DNA of 45,933 nucleotides, taken from positions 1-45,933 of the forward strand of contig JBECKQ010000403.1 of the NCBI GenBank assembly GCA_040235375.1, in the 5' to 3' direction. Below the pieces are notes generated by a model that was not told the DNA's origin, did not search any database, and saw nothing but the letters and a program-made list of their open reading frames with translations. The translations under genes and the position numbers were made by a program. This stretch comes from JBECKQ01 sp040235375. GTDB lineage: Bacteria; Planctomycetota; Phycisphaerae; UBA1845. The first letter of the stretch is position 1, and the number at the start of each line of letters is the position of its first letter. Shown piece after piece: positions 1-8,245 of the stretch.

Positions 1-1314
1 GTCCTGATGTTCGGCATGCTGTTCGTCGGCCTGCGCTACCCTGTGCCGCTGTGGCACACTTACGTCAAAGACGCAAACGTGCGCACCGCGCTCGCTGAGA
101 ATCCCGAGCAGTACGGCCTCGACGCCGAAACCGCGCTGCTGGCCGCGCCTGCCGAACACCACTTCACGCAGCTTGCCGAGAGCGACCCGGCCGACGCGGA
201 GATCGCCGCCGAGATTCACACTGCCGGCGAAGAGGGCCGGGCGACGTGGACGTACATCCTGCTCGCCTACGCCTTCATCGCGTCGATCCTGCCCGTGTGG
301 CTGCTGTTGCAGCCGCGCGACTACATCAACAGCTATCAGCTCTACGTCGGGCTGTTTGCGCTGCTATTGGGGCTGTTCGTGTGGCATCCGACCGTCACCG
401 CGCCGGCCTTCAATCTGCATGCGCCGTCGAGCGACCCGGTCGTGCCGTTTCTCTTCATCACCATCGCCTGTGGAGCGATCAGCGGATTTCACAACCTGGT
501 CAGCAGCGGCACGACGGTGCGGCAGATTCGCAGCGAGAAGGACGCCCAGACGATCGGTTACGGGGCCATGCTGACGGAGGGCTTCCTGGCCGTGCTGGTG
601 GTGCTGGCCTGCGTGTGCGGCCTGGGGCCCGAACGGTTCGCGCATTTCTATTCGTCGAAAGGCGCCGACGGTCTGGCCGCCTTCCTCGAGGGTGCGGGAA
701 CGGTGATCTCGCAGCCGTTCCTTGACCTGAGCGACTGGCTGCACGTGCCCGCGGCGACCATCACGCTCTTCTGCAAGAGCTTCATGGCCGTGGTGGTCAT
801 CAGCTTCGCGATGACCACGCTCGACTCGGCGACGCGGCTGCTGCGCTTCAACGTCGAGGAGATCGGGAAGGTTGTCGGCCTGCCGCCGCTGCGGAACCGG
901 TACGTCGCCAGCCTGCTGGCCGTTGGTGCCATCGGCTTCTTCGCCTTCATCAGGATCGGCGGCCAGCCCGCCGGTGTCACTTTGTGGCAGTTGTTTGGAA
1001 CGACCAACCAGTTGCTGGCGGCCATCGGGCTGCTGGTCGTCAGCGTCATGCTCTTCAAGATGAACAAGCCGATCGTCTACACCGCCGTGCCGATGGTGCT
1101 GATGGTCGCCAGCGTCGGCTGGGCCATGACCTACAAGATCCGCGAGTTCTATCAGAACGGCATTGTCGGCGGTGATCCCGGCAGCCGGGCCCTGTTCTTC
1201 GTCGGTACGGTCCTGCTGATCCTCTCCGCATGGATGGTCATCGAGGCCATCATCGCCTTCCGCCGCTACGCGGCGCGCAAGCCCGTGCGTATCGTCGACG
1301 CCGTACCGGATTGA
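1..1314 (+). CDS. cstA: Carbon starvation protein CstA, 3' part (5' end outside window)
   Basis: The reading frame is open from base 1 and ends at a TGA at 1312-1314, so only the C-terminal ~437 residues are present. The segment GAISGFHNLVSSGTTVRQ (encoded near 475-530) is the hallmark conserved loop of the CstA family. Multiple hydrophobic helices are visible, including LLLAYAFIASILPVWLLL, LYVGLFALLLGLFVW, a helix before GLGPERF, and several near the C terminus. CstA is an inner-membrane peptide/pyruvate transporter induced by carbon starvation in enterobacteria; the substrate here is inferred from the family only. Residues ~25-80 form a hydrophilic Ala/Glu-rich segment between helices, typical of longer CstA proteins. 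The next element, an inverted repeat, begins 6 bp after the stop codon, so nothing suggests a co-transcribed partner such as a small CstA-associated protein. Confidence 0.93.
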   Translation, partial: VLMFGMLFVGLRYPVPLWHTYVKDANVRTALAENPEQYGLDAETALLAAPAEHHFTQLAESDPADAEIAAEIHTAGEEGRATWTYILLAYAFIASILPVWLLLQPRDYINSYQLYVGLFALLLGLFVWHPTVTAPAFNLHAPSSDPVVPFLFITIACGAISGFHNLVSSGTTVRQIRSEKDAQTIGYGAMLTEGFLAVLVVLACVCGLGPERFAHFYSSKGADGLAAFLEGAGTVISQPFLDLSDWLHVPAATITLFCKSFMAVVVISFAMTTLDSATRLLRFNVEEIGKVVGLPPLRNRYVASLLAVGAIGFFAFIRIGGQPAGVTLWQLFGTTNQLLAAIGLLVVSVMLFKMNKPIVYTAVPMVLMVASVGWAMTYKIREFYQNGIVGGDPGSRALFFVGTVLLILSAWMVIEAIIAFRRYAARKPVRIVDAVPD

Positions 1315-1319
1315 ATGCG

Positions 1320-1341
1320 TTTTCAGTGTTCAGTGTTCAGT
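1320..1341 (+). repeat. Left 22-bp inverted repeat of four-helix-bundle cassette
   Basis: The sequence contains three tandem CAGTGTT/CAGT-like units (TTTCAGTGTT then CAGTGTTCAGT). Its reverse complement recurs at 1933-1954 with 19 of 22 bases matching. The two copies enclose only the four-helix-bundle gene, and the left copy starts 6 bp after the cstA stop. Confidence 0.75.
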
Positions 1342-1415
1342 AAACTCTACACGCGGGCGGGCTCGAGGCGATGGAGAGACGACGGAAGGGCCCCGGCTAA
1401 CGATTGGACACAGCC

Positions 1416-1766
1416 ATGTATCAGTCTTTCGAACAGTTGGATGTCTGGAAACGGGGGTGCCAACTCGCAGTGCAGATGTTCACGACAACGCAAGGCAGCC
1501 GCGACTTCACGCTGCGTAACCAGATGCAGCGCGCAGCCGTCTCGATCCCGTCAAACGTCGCCGAAGGATCCGAACGCGGCGGCAAGGACTTCGTACGATT
1601 CTTGCGGATCGCTTGCGGCGCCGCCGCCGAGCTTCGTACGCAGTGCTACATCGCCGCCCAAGTGGGCGTCCTTCCCCGTGACGTGGCGGCCCGGTTCTTC
1701 GCTGACCTGAAGGAGATCGCGAAGATGCTCACCGGCCTGGCCCGCTCCCTGGGCAACGAGCAGTGA
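1416..1766 (+). CDS. Four-helix-bundle protein (S23 / 23S rRNA intervening-sequence family)
   Basis: The 116-residue protein begins MYQSFEQLDVWKRG and contains QMQRAAVSIPSNVAEGSERG, the conserved core of the TIGR02436-type four-helix-bundle family. In-frame TTG codons lie upstream, but the ATG at 1416 matches the usual start of this family. The protein is all-helical with no catalytic motif; family members form pentameric bundles, and relatives include the Avd accessory protein of diversity-generating retroelements and the ORFs inside 23S rRNA intervening sequences. No reverse transcriptase or variable repeat is present here, so an Avd role is not supported. The gene stands alone between cstA and a MacB-type permease and is bounded by 22-bp inverted repeats at 1320-1341 and 1933-1954, which suggests it arrived as a small cassette. 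Its molecular function is unknown. Confidence 0.9.
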   Translation: MYQSFEQLDVWKRGCQLAVQMFTTTQGSRDFTLRNQMQRAAVSIPSNVAEGSERGGKDFVRFLRIACGAAAELRTQCYIAAQVGVLPRDVAARFFADLKEIAKMLTGLARSLGNEQ

Positions 1767-1932
1767 TGCCCTTCATCGGCCCACGAAACACCGCTCGCAC
1801 TGTTAACGCGTGCGGGCCACCTCATCGTCCCGGAAGGGGACCAGGGGTAGCTGATCTGCGCGCCGGGGGTTAAACTGGTGCAGTCAGGGGTCCGTCGACC
1901 GGCCGCACAACCAGCCGACAAGCCCGGTGCGA

Positions 1933-1954
1933 ACTGAAAACTTAACACTGAAAT
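1933..1954 (-). repeat. Right 22-bp inverted repeat of four-helix-bundle cassette
   Basis: Read on the minus strand this copy is TTTCAGTGTT followed by AAGTTTTCAGT, matching the left repeat at 19 of 22 positions. It lies 18 bp before the ATG of the MacB-type permease, so the cassette end supplies that gene's upstream region. About 165 bp between the four-helix gene and this repeat hold no recognisable gene. Confidence 0.75.
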
Positions 1955-1972
1955 CTGGAAACTGCTCCGCCC

Positions 1973-3262
1973 ATGAGCACCTTCAACATGGAAACGATCC
2001 GGCTGGGGGTCAACAACCTCCGGCTGCACAAGCTGCGGAGTCTGCTGACCGCCCTGGGCATCATCTTCGGCGTGGCCGCCGTCATCTGCATGCTCTCCAT
2101 CAGCGAAGGAGCTTCGGCCGACGAGCTGCGGATGATCCAGCTCCTCGGCACGCAGAACATCATCGTCTCATCGATCAAGCCACAGTCGAACACGGATGCC
2201 TCGCAGCGCAACACGAGCATGCTCCAGTACGGCATCAAGTACCGCGATTTGAAGCTGATTGAAGAGACCATTCCCCACGTGGGCAGCATTGTGCCACTCA
2301 AGGAGGTGGCCAGTTCCGTCCGCCGGCACGAGAGGAAAATGCAGGCCCGCGTGCTCGGCACGATGCCGGAGTTCTTCCAGGCGGTCAATGCCTCCGCGCA
2401 GCGCGGCCGCCTGCTGACCTCGCTCGACAACACCGACAAGAAGCCGATCTGCATCATCGGCGACGAGGTCCGGCGCGAGCTGTTCGCTTATGAGGATCCC
2501 GTCGGGCAGGACGTGCTTGTCGAGAGGATGGAGGGAACCACCGCCTACACCGTCGTCGGCGTGCTCAAGCCCATGCAGACGGCCGGAGCCCCCCGCCGCG
2601 GCGTGGAAGAGCGGAACATGAACGGCGAAATCTACATCCCGTTCGACACCGCCACGACCCTCTACGGCGACATGATGATGCGCTACTCCTCCGGCTCACG
2701 CGAGTTCACCGAAACCGAACTGTCGGGCCTCTACGTAACGGTGGACGAGGTGGAGAACGTCATCCCCGTCTCCGAGATGGTTGCGCGCGTCTTCAGCCAC
2801 AACCATGAAAACCTGGATTACGACGTCCGCGTTCCGCTGCGCAGCCTGCAACTGGCGGAGCGCAAGAAACGGAACTCGCAGTACCTGCTCGGGTTTATCG
2901 CCGGCATCTCCCTGCTCGTCGGCGGCATCGGCATCATGAACATCATGCTGGCCACGGTCACGGAGCGTACGCGGGAGATCGGCATCCGCCGTGCGCTCGG
3001 CGCGAAGCGGCGGCACATCACAACCCAGTTCCTGATCGAGACAACGGTGCTTTCCACGGCCGGCGGCCTCTGTGGAATCGCATTGGGCTACGCCGGCTCT
3101 TCGGTGATCACGCACATGGCCCAATGGGGCGCCGCCATCATCCAGCCGTGGGCGGTGGCGATCAGCTTCGGCCTCTCGGTGATCGTGGGCATCTTCTTCG
3201 GTATGTATCCCGCCATGACCGCGGCGCGGCTCGATCCCATCGAAGCGCTTCGATACGAGTAG
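1973..3262 (+). CDS. MacB-type ABC transporter permease (FtsX family)
   Basis: The 429-residue protein has the layout of MacB/LolC-type permeases. A first transmembrane helix follows LRLHKLRSLLTALGIIFGV (about residues 18-45). A large MacB periplasmic core domain spans roughly 46-300. Three C-terminal helices form an FtsX domain with the diagnostic ERTREIGIRRALGAKRRHI and the terminal AARLDPIEALRYE. Such permeases work as dimers with an ATPase of the MacB/LolD type and often an HlyD-like adaptor, driving mechanotransmission or efflux rather than classic transport through the membrane. No ATPase or adaptor is adjacent, so it is an orphan within this window. A good Shine-Dalgarno is not obvious: the upstream bases belong to the right repeat of the four-helix cassette and its flank, with only GGAAA about 11 nt before the ATG. 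Confidence 0.9.
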   Translation: MSTFNMETIRLGVNNLRLHKLRSLLTALGIIFGVAAVICMLSISEGASADELRMIQLLGTQNIIVSSIKPQSNTDASQRNTSMLQYGIKYRDLKLIEETIPHVGSIVPLKEVASSVRRHERKMQARVLGTMPEFFQAVNASAQRGRLLTSLDNTDKKPICIIGDEVRRELFAYEDPVGQDVLVERMEGTTAYTVVGVLKPMQTAGAPRRGVEERNMNGEIYIPFDTATTLYGDMMMRYSSGSREFTETELSGLYVTVDEVENVIPVSEMVARVFSHNHENLDYDVRVPLRSLQLAERKKRNSQYLLGFIAGISLLVGGIGIMNIMLATVTERTREIGIRRALGAKRRHITTQFLIETTVLSTAGGLCGIALGYAGSSVITHMAQWGAAIIQPWAVAISFGLSVIVGIFFGMYPAMTAARLDPIEALRYE

Positions 3263-3480
3263 TCGCGCTGCACGCCGATTTCGTTGCGGATTTCACGAGG
3301 GGCGCCTGCGTCGCCAGCGCGTACTTTCGTGCAACGCGTCGTAGGGCGACAACCCCATTCGCTGAAAGCGTTGCCAACGCCTCTGACACAGCCTCGACAC
3401 ATCAGCAACGTCCTGCTCGCACGCAATCCATGGGTCGCCGGCATGGACGTCACGGTCCGAGAAGGTCTTACATTGGCGGT

Positions 3481-3509
3481 TTGCCGGCTTGACGAAACTG
3501 TCGTATACT
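3481..3509 (+). promoter_or_regulatory. Probable sigma-70 promoter of the sigma factor gene
   Basis: TTGCCG (-35, 4/6 matches) at 3481-3486 is separated by exactly 17 bp from TATACT (-10, 5/6 matches) at 3504-3509. The -10 lies in an AT-rich island (TATACTTTATG) that stands out in GC-rich surroundings. Transcription would begin near 3516 and leave about 212 nt of leader before the ATG at 3728. Confidence 0.55.
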
Positions 3510-3693
3510 TTATGTGTAGTCTGCTCCCCCCACTGACACTCCCCAAGTGCGTGCTTCCGGGCAGGTGCGTTGTGCGCTGCACAGAGCCAACGTTATCTGA
3601 CAAGCGCATACCGCACCGGAAACCGCCCGGAGACGTATAAAGGGTGTGGGCCGAGGTCGTTATCGGGACCGCGGCCGAGCACGACAGACCAAG

Positions 3694-3713
3694 CGATCCC
3701 TGCAGAGGGATCG
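3694..3713 (+). promoter_or_regulatory. Hairpin abutting the ribosome-binding site of the sigma gene
   Basis: CGATCCCT (3694-3701), loop GCAG, AGGGATCG (3706-3713) form a perfect 8-bp stem. The last stem base is the first G of the Shine-Dalgarno run GGAGGAGA (3713-3720). The stem could position or partly mask the ribosome-binding site; a role in translational control is inference. Confidence 0.5.
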
Positions 3714-3727
3714 GAGGAGAGTCGGAC

Positions 3728-4714
3728 ATGACTGCTGAAACCTCCACAACTGCTGCGGAGCCGAGCGAAGCCGTCGCGCGGGGGCCGAAAATGCCGCCCA
3801 GCAATGTCTTGCGCGCCTTCGACGACGAGGAACGAGAAATACTCGAGAAGCTCGTGCACGAGCCGACCGACTTTATCGATCACCCGGCATTGCATGAATC
3901 CGGAGCGGCCGCACGGCTGTTCGGGGCCGAAGCGACGCTGGTTGGCAGCAATGAGGCGCGGTTTGAGACGCCCACACCCGTGGTGACACCAAGACCGCTG
4001 GCCGGATCGCGGGTCCCCACGCTTTCGGGCGAGCAGGAGCGGTTGTTATTCCTGCGCCTGAACTGCGCCCGTAAGAAGATCCACGACATCCGCGAGAAGT
4101 ACGCCGGCCGGCGACTCACGTCCCTTGCGGCGAAGAAGCTGATCGCGTGGGGCCGGCGCGAGCTGCGCACACGCGACATCATCGTGCAGGTCAACCTGCC
4201 GCTGGTGTTGGCCATGGCCAAGCGCACGCGGCTGACGGGCGTCGACTTCAACGAGATGATCAGCGAGGGCAACATGGCCCTGCTGCGGAGCGTGGACAAG
4301 TTCGACTGCGGCCGCGGCTTCAAGTTCAGCACCTACGCGTGCCGGGCCATTCTGAAGAGCTTCTCACGCGTGGCGATGCGGGCGAGCCGTTATCGGGGCA
4401 CGTTCCCGGTCGAGTTCGAGCCGTCGATCGAGCGAAGCGACCACGTGGAGCGGAAGCGCGAGGACGTTGAGGCGAACTGCGTCAGCGAGCTGAAGACGAT
4501 CCTCTCGCGGAACGCGGCGGATCTGACGGCCGTCGAGGAGACGGTCATTCGCGAGCGATTCGCCATCGGCCCGGACGAGGAGCTCGCCGTGCCCAAGACG
4601 TTAGAGCAGGTGGGCCAGATCATCGGCGTCACCAAGGAGCGGGTGCGACAGATCCAGAACAAGGCGCTCAAGAAGATCCGCCACGCTCTGGAAGAGAGTT
4701 ACCTCGCAGCCTAA
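3728..4714 (+). CDS. RNA polymerase sigma-70 family factor, region 3 not apparent
   Basis: The ATG at 3728 is preceded by GGAGGAGA with 7-nt spacing, which is better than the upstream in-frame GTG at 3644; the product is 328 residues. Residues 1-100 are an acidic/variable N-terminal extension. Region 2 spans about 150-220 (IIVQVNLPLVLAMAKRT, FNEMISEGNMALLRSVDKF, GFKFSTYACRAI). Region 4 spans about 265-322, with the helix-turn-helix TLEQVGQIIGVTKERVRQIQ. Region 2.3 has CRAILKS where primary sigma factors have the WWIRQ tryptophans used in DNA melting, and only ~40 residues separate regions 2 and 4, so a normal region 3 does not fit. This is an alternative, not housekeeping, sigma factor; its regulon is unknown. 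No anti-sigma gene is adjacent. A 5' promoter and a 3' terminator suggest it is transcribed alone. Confidence 0.9.
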   Translation: MTAETSTTAAEPSEAVARGPKMPPSNVLRAFDDEEREILEKLVHEPTDFIDHPALHESGAAARLFGAEATLVGSNEARFETPTPVVTPRPLAGSRVPTLSGEQERLLFLRLNCARKKIHDIREKYAGRRLTSLAAKKLIAWGRRELRTRDIIVQVNLPLVLAMAKRTRLTGVDFNEMISEGNMALLRSVDKFDCGRGFKFSTYACRAILKSFSRVAMRASRYRGTFPVEFEPSIERSDHVERKREDVEANCVSELKTILSRNAADLTAVEETVIRERFAIGPDEELAVPKTLEQVGQIIGVTKERVRQIQNKALKKIRHALEESYLAA

Positions 4715-4744
4715 TCCGGACGCGGAAAGTGAGAGAGAGCATGG

Positions 4745-4775
4745 GGGCGACCGGCATTCCCGGCCGCCCTTTTTT
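4745..4775 (+). terminator. Rho-independent terminator of the sigma gene
   Basis: GGGCGACCGG (4745-4754) pairs with CCGGCCGCCC (4760-4769) with one A-C mismatch across a 5-nt loop, followed by six T residues (4770-4775). It lies 30 bp after the sigma stop codon. Confidence 0.75.
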
Positions 4776-4930
4776 GTTATCAGCGTATCACTGTCAACCA
4801 GGGCCAAGACCGCGGCGATCCCGAGGGATCCAGCCCGGGCACGCGCTTCCACAAGCCGGGCGGCCCCCTCAGCCTGCCTCACGCCCGTGGCAGCGGTCGC
4901 CGGGTAGCGGATAAAGATGCGGCTTCGGGG

Positions 4931-5899
4931 TCAGCCGACTTCGCGTCGTTGGAAGAGGGCCACGCCCGCGACAAGCGCCGCGCCGGCCCACAGGAACGCA
5001 TACAGCACGCAGTAGGCGATGTAATCGAGCGGGATCGGTAACTCGTTGTTCACCGCGTCAACCACCCAGAAGAAGTTGAAGTTGGGTAAGTGGCGGTAGA
5101 TGGCGGCGGCCAGGACCGAGCTATGGGCCAGCGAACTGAACAGGTAATCGCTGATTAGACCGGCCATCAGCACCGCCAGGCAGATCAGCAGCGTCATGAC
5201 CTGGCCGACCCGGGTCGAGGCAGCCAGAGCGATGGCCGCCAGCATGATTACCGTGCAGAAGACAAGGAATGCGGCGATGAGGATGCCCGTGTCGGGTAGC
5301 CCCTTCATGAATGGCTGCAGCTCCCACTGGCGGCCGAACAAGCACGACAGGATGGCCGCCAGCGTCAGCAATGGCGTGCCCAGCCAGAGCGCCGTCGTCA
5401 CAAACTCCTTGCCGGTCAAGAAGTTACGGAAACCGGCGACGGCACAGGAGATGATCACGCTCCCGAAACCGAATACGATCACGGGCATGTGCCAGGGATC
5501 GGCGGAGCGCTGAAGCACCTTGTGCTGGACGGTGAGGAAAAAACCCAAAAAACAGATATAGAAGGCCAGGCTGAGGGCGGCGAGCAGCCCGACGTACTTG
5601 CCGGCCAGAAAAACACTGCGGCTTACCGGTTTGCTCACCACGGTGAGGACGGTTTTGTTCTCGATCTCCCGGGTAAGGACGGATGTGGCGCTGAAAGAAG
5701 CCAAGAACAAACCGCTGAGCAACAGCGTAGATAATCCCAGTTCGGTGAGAAGCTTATCGTCATCGTCCAGCGTGAACCCGGCAAGCCCCACGTTGAGGAT
5801 CATCAGGACCAGAGTGGTCACCAACACGACCCCGAAAATCGGCTGGCGGATGGTCTCGAGAAATGTGTTCCCAGCAATGGCTCTGAGTTTCGTCGGCAA
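4931..5899 (-). CDS. ABC-2 type transporter permease
   Basis: This 322-residue membrane protein has about six hydrophobic helices and no large soluble insert. The start is a TTG at 5899: it is preceded on the minus strand by GAGGTG with 7-nt spacing, and no in-frame ATG fits. It shares an ordered set of motifs with the permease at 11833-13221. In both, a hydrophobic helix is followed by LTVVSKPVSR here (LTLMSKPLAR there), then AGKYVG or LGKWIG, and both end in FQRREV. They are therefore paralogous members of the NosY/Gld-like ABC-2 family. It is divergent from the SPFH/ABC operon beginning at 6072, with 172 bp between starts, and the only ABC ATPase in the window (10625-11833) is its plausible partner. 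Its substrate is unknown. Confidence 0.88.
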   Translation of the reverse strand: MPTKLRAIAGNTFLETIRQPIFGVVLVTTLVLMILNVGLAGFTLDDDDKLLTELGLSTLLLSGLFLASFSATSVLTREIENKTVLTVVSKPVSRSVFLAGKYVGLLAALSLAFYICFLGFFLTVQHKVLQRSADPWHMPVIVFGFGSVIISCAVAGFRNFLTGKEFVTTALWLGTPLLTLAAILSCLFGRQWELQPFMKGLPDTGILIAAFLVFCTVIMLAAIALAASTRVGQVMTLLICLAVLMAGLISDYLFSSLAHSSVLAAAIYRHLPNFNFFWVVDAVNNELPIPLDYIAYCVLYAFLWAGAALVAGVALFQRREVG

Positions 5900-6071
5900 G
5901 ACGTTTCACCTCGACGCGAACTGTTCTAAGTCAAGTAACGTCATGGAATTGCAGACCTTGGCAACCTCGGAAGTTTATTGTAAGCTCCGCGGCCCCGGTG
6001 GCAAGGAATGCCTCTTGTATAACGACGCCGGCGCGACGTCGGTTCGCCCGCTTTTCGCTCGACGCTGAATC

Positions 6072-8207
6072 ATGCCCATGATCCAATCGCAAACCACACG
6101 AGATCGCCGTGCGCAAGTGACGGCATACGTCGGCTTGACGTTTCAGATCGTCTTCTTCGCCGTGATCGCCCTTCTGGGCTACTTCACGAAGTCGGACGCG
6201 ATTCTGGCGGCCGCCCGATGGATGTTGGGCGGAGTCATCATCTGGCCGGTACTGGCCATCGTCTACGGCCAGCGAAGGCGTGTCGCGGCGGAACGACTGG
6301 AAGTTGCGGAACTGAAACGCCAGCAGGAGGCCGGCGGCGCGGCGCCGATCTTCGACACCGAGGACGAGGCTTATCTTGTCGAGAAGCGACGACTGAACTG
6401 GGTGCTCCGCTGGCTGGTGCCCGGGGCGGCCCTGACGCTGGCAGCGTACCACTTTCTGGCCGCGTTCGTCGGCTGGGGCTGGTCGCTGAGCGATTCGCTG
6501 CAGGACCACACGTGGCGCGTGACGCAGAATCCGGGCCCGGCGATGGCTTTCGTTGGCGGGGTGGCCTTCCTGGCGTTTCTGTTTTCGCGCTACGCCGCGG
6601 GCATGGCCCGCGTGGGCGGCTGGCGAATGATCCGCGCCGGTGGCAGTTACCTGGCGGGTAACGCCCTGTCATGCCTGATCGTGCTGGTGGCGATCGCCTT
6701 GCAGAAGTACGAGGTGCCGCACGCGGAGGCCGTGGCGACGTATGCCATCCGCATCGCCATGCTCGTGGTGGGCATCGAATTCATCGCCAACTTCGCGCTC
6801 GACTTCTATCGGCCGCGGGCGCTGGGACAGGAGACGCGACCCGCATTCGACAGCCGCCTGCTGGCGATGATCAGCGAACCCGGCGGCATCGCCCGATCCA
6901 TCGCGGACGCCATTAACTACCAGTTCGGCTTCGAGGTGAGCAGCACGTGGTTCTACCAGTTGCTCAAGCGGGCGATTGTTCCCATGCTCGCCTTCGGCAT
7001 CCTGTGCCTGTTCGCGCTGTCCTCGGTGCTGATCGTCGATGCGGACGAGCAGGCGGTGATCGAACGGTTTGGCCGACGGCTCCAGGCGCCGGGAGAAGCG
7101 CTGGGACCGGGGCTCTATTTCAAGGCCCCCTGGCCAATCGACAAGGCCTACCGGGCGCGCGTCCAGCAGGTGCGCACCCTGAAGATCGGCACGCTGGCGA
7201 ATGCGAGCGAGGATGCATTTGAAGTGGTCGACGGCCGGCGGCGTCCCAAGCCCCTCCTGTGGGGCGAGGAGCACAAGTTCAATCCGGAGATGATGGTAAT
7301 CGTCGCCAGTCCGGAGTTGACGAACTACGAAGTCACGACGGAGGAAGGAGCGCCGGTGGCCAAGGACGACGGTGGCCGCGCCGTCGCCGTCGGTCTGCTC
7401 ATGGTGTCGGTGGAGATCCAGTACTGCGTCGACGACCTGCACGGCTACCTGTACACGTACAGAGATCCGGAGAAGGTGGTGCAGGCAATCGCCTACCAGG
7501 TGTTGTCGGACTACGCGGCGGGGGTGGATGTGGATCGATTCCTCGGCCCGGGCCGCCCGGAGATCAACACGACGCTCCGTCGCATACTGCAGAAGCGGAT
7601 CGACGAACAGGGGCTGGGCATCAAGCTCCTGTTCGTGGGCGTCCAGGAGGCACATCCCACTGCCGAAGTCGCCAAGGCCTTCCAGGAGGTGGTCAAGGCG
7701 GAACGGGAGAAGCGGAACCTGATCGAAAACGCCCGGGGCATGGCGGAAACCACGCTGACAACGACGGCGGGAAGCAGCGAACGGGCGATCCAGTTGGACG
7801 AAGCCATCCAGGAGATGCAGAACCTGGAGAATGGTCCGGACGCGACGCAAGAAGCACTGGCGAGCGCTCAAAAGAAGGTCGACGACCTGTTGCTGGGTAC
7901 GCCGGATAAGCGAATCCCGCCGGCCGGTGGAGAGGCCGCGGAGAAGATCGCCGAGGAGCAGGCGGACGCGCTGGAACGGGTTACCGAGAAGCAGAGCGAG
8001 CTGACGCTCTTCAACGCCGAGCTCATCGCCTACGAGGCGTCGCCCAAGCTGTATCGCTATCGTAAGTACCTGCAGATGCTTCCGGAAGCGGTGGAGGACA
8101 TCCGCAAGTACGTTCTGGCGGTGGACCCACGCGTGCACGTGATCGTTGAGTATGAGAAGGAAGAGAAGGGAGTTATCGACATCGGCGAGCCGCCCAGCAA
8201 CAAGTGA
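6072..8207 (+). CDS. SPFH/HflK-type protein with N-terminal polytopic domain
   Basis: The 711-residue protein carries about six predicted helices in residues ~15-245. A further helix at ~300-322 (LAFGILCLFALSSVLIV) leads straight into an SPFH/band-7 domain that opens DADEQAVIERFGRR and GPGLYFKAPWPIDKAY. The domain continues to about 550 and is followed by an Ala/Glu/Gln-rich coiled-coil region (~550-670). E. coli HflK is only ~419 residues with one helix, so the N-terminal ~290 residues are an extension. HflK/HflC proteins form large membrane cages around FtsH; no FtsH gene is present here. It is the first gene of an operon: the next SPFH gene starts 38 bp downstream (or overlaps by 4 bp if an in-frame GTG is used). 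ATGs at 6072 and 6078 are both possible starts. A role as scaffold for the ABC transporter encoded downstream is inference. Confidence 0.88.
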   Translation: MPMIQSQTTRDRRAQVTAYVGLTFQIVFFAVIALLGYFTKSDAILAAARWMLGGVIIWPVLAIVYGQRRRVAAERLEVAELKRQQEAGGAAPIFDTEDEAYLVEKRRLNWVLRWLVPGAALTLAAYHFLAAFVGWGWSLSDSLQDHTWRVTQNPGPAMAFVGGVAFLAFLFSRYAAGMARVGGWRMIRAGGSYLAGNALSCLIVLVAIALQKYEVPHAEAVATYAIRIAMLVVGIEFIANFALDFYRPRALGQETRPAFDSRLLAMISEPGGIARSIADAINYQFGFEVSSTWFYQLLKRAIVPMLAFGILCLFALSSVLIVDADEQAVIERFGRRLQAPGEALGPGLYFKAPWPIDKAYRARVQQVRTLKIGTLANASEDAFEVVDGRRRPKPLLWGEEHKFNPEMMVIVASPELTNYEVTTEEGAPVAKDDGGRAVAVGLLMVSVEIQYCVDDLHGYLYTYRDPEKVVQAIAYQVLSDYAAGVDVDRFLGPGRPEINTTLRRILQKRIDEQGLGIKLLFVGVQEAHPTAEVAKAFQEVVKAEREKRNLIENARGMAETTLTTTAGSSERAIQLDEAIQEMQNLENGPDATQEALASAQKKVDDLLLGTPDKRIPPAGGEAAEKIAEEQADALERVTEKQSELTLFNAELIAYEASPKLYRYRKYLQMLPEAVEDIRKYVLAVDPRVHVIVEYEKEEKGVIDIGEPPSNK

Positions 8208-8245
8208 TCGCCGGCGGCGAGGGGCCCTCGCGGAGAGTTAAACCT

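Larger units (their letters stand above)
3263..3727 (+). other. 465-bp intergenic region / long leader of the sigma factor gene
   Basis: No convincing gene lies here. The short open frames that cross it show no family features. It holds a good sigma-70-like promoter at 3481-3509, giving a leader of about 215 nt, and a hairpin at 3694-3713 that ends at the ribosome-binding site of the downstream sigma gene. The first ~200 bp after the permease stop codon show no T-run terminator. Confidence 0.6.

Noticed and set aside
1416..1766. Four-helix-bundle protein as the Avd subunit of a diversity-generating retroelement
   Set aside because: No reverse transcriptase, template repeat or variable repeat is present within reach.
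6669..8138. 489-codon open frame on the minus strand inside the first SPFH gene
   Set aside because: It is antisense to a conserved coding region, has Arg/His/Leu-rich GC-skewed composition and no family features; such frames are common in high-GC DNA.
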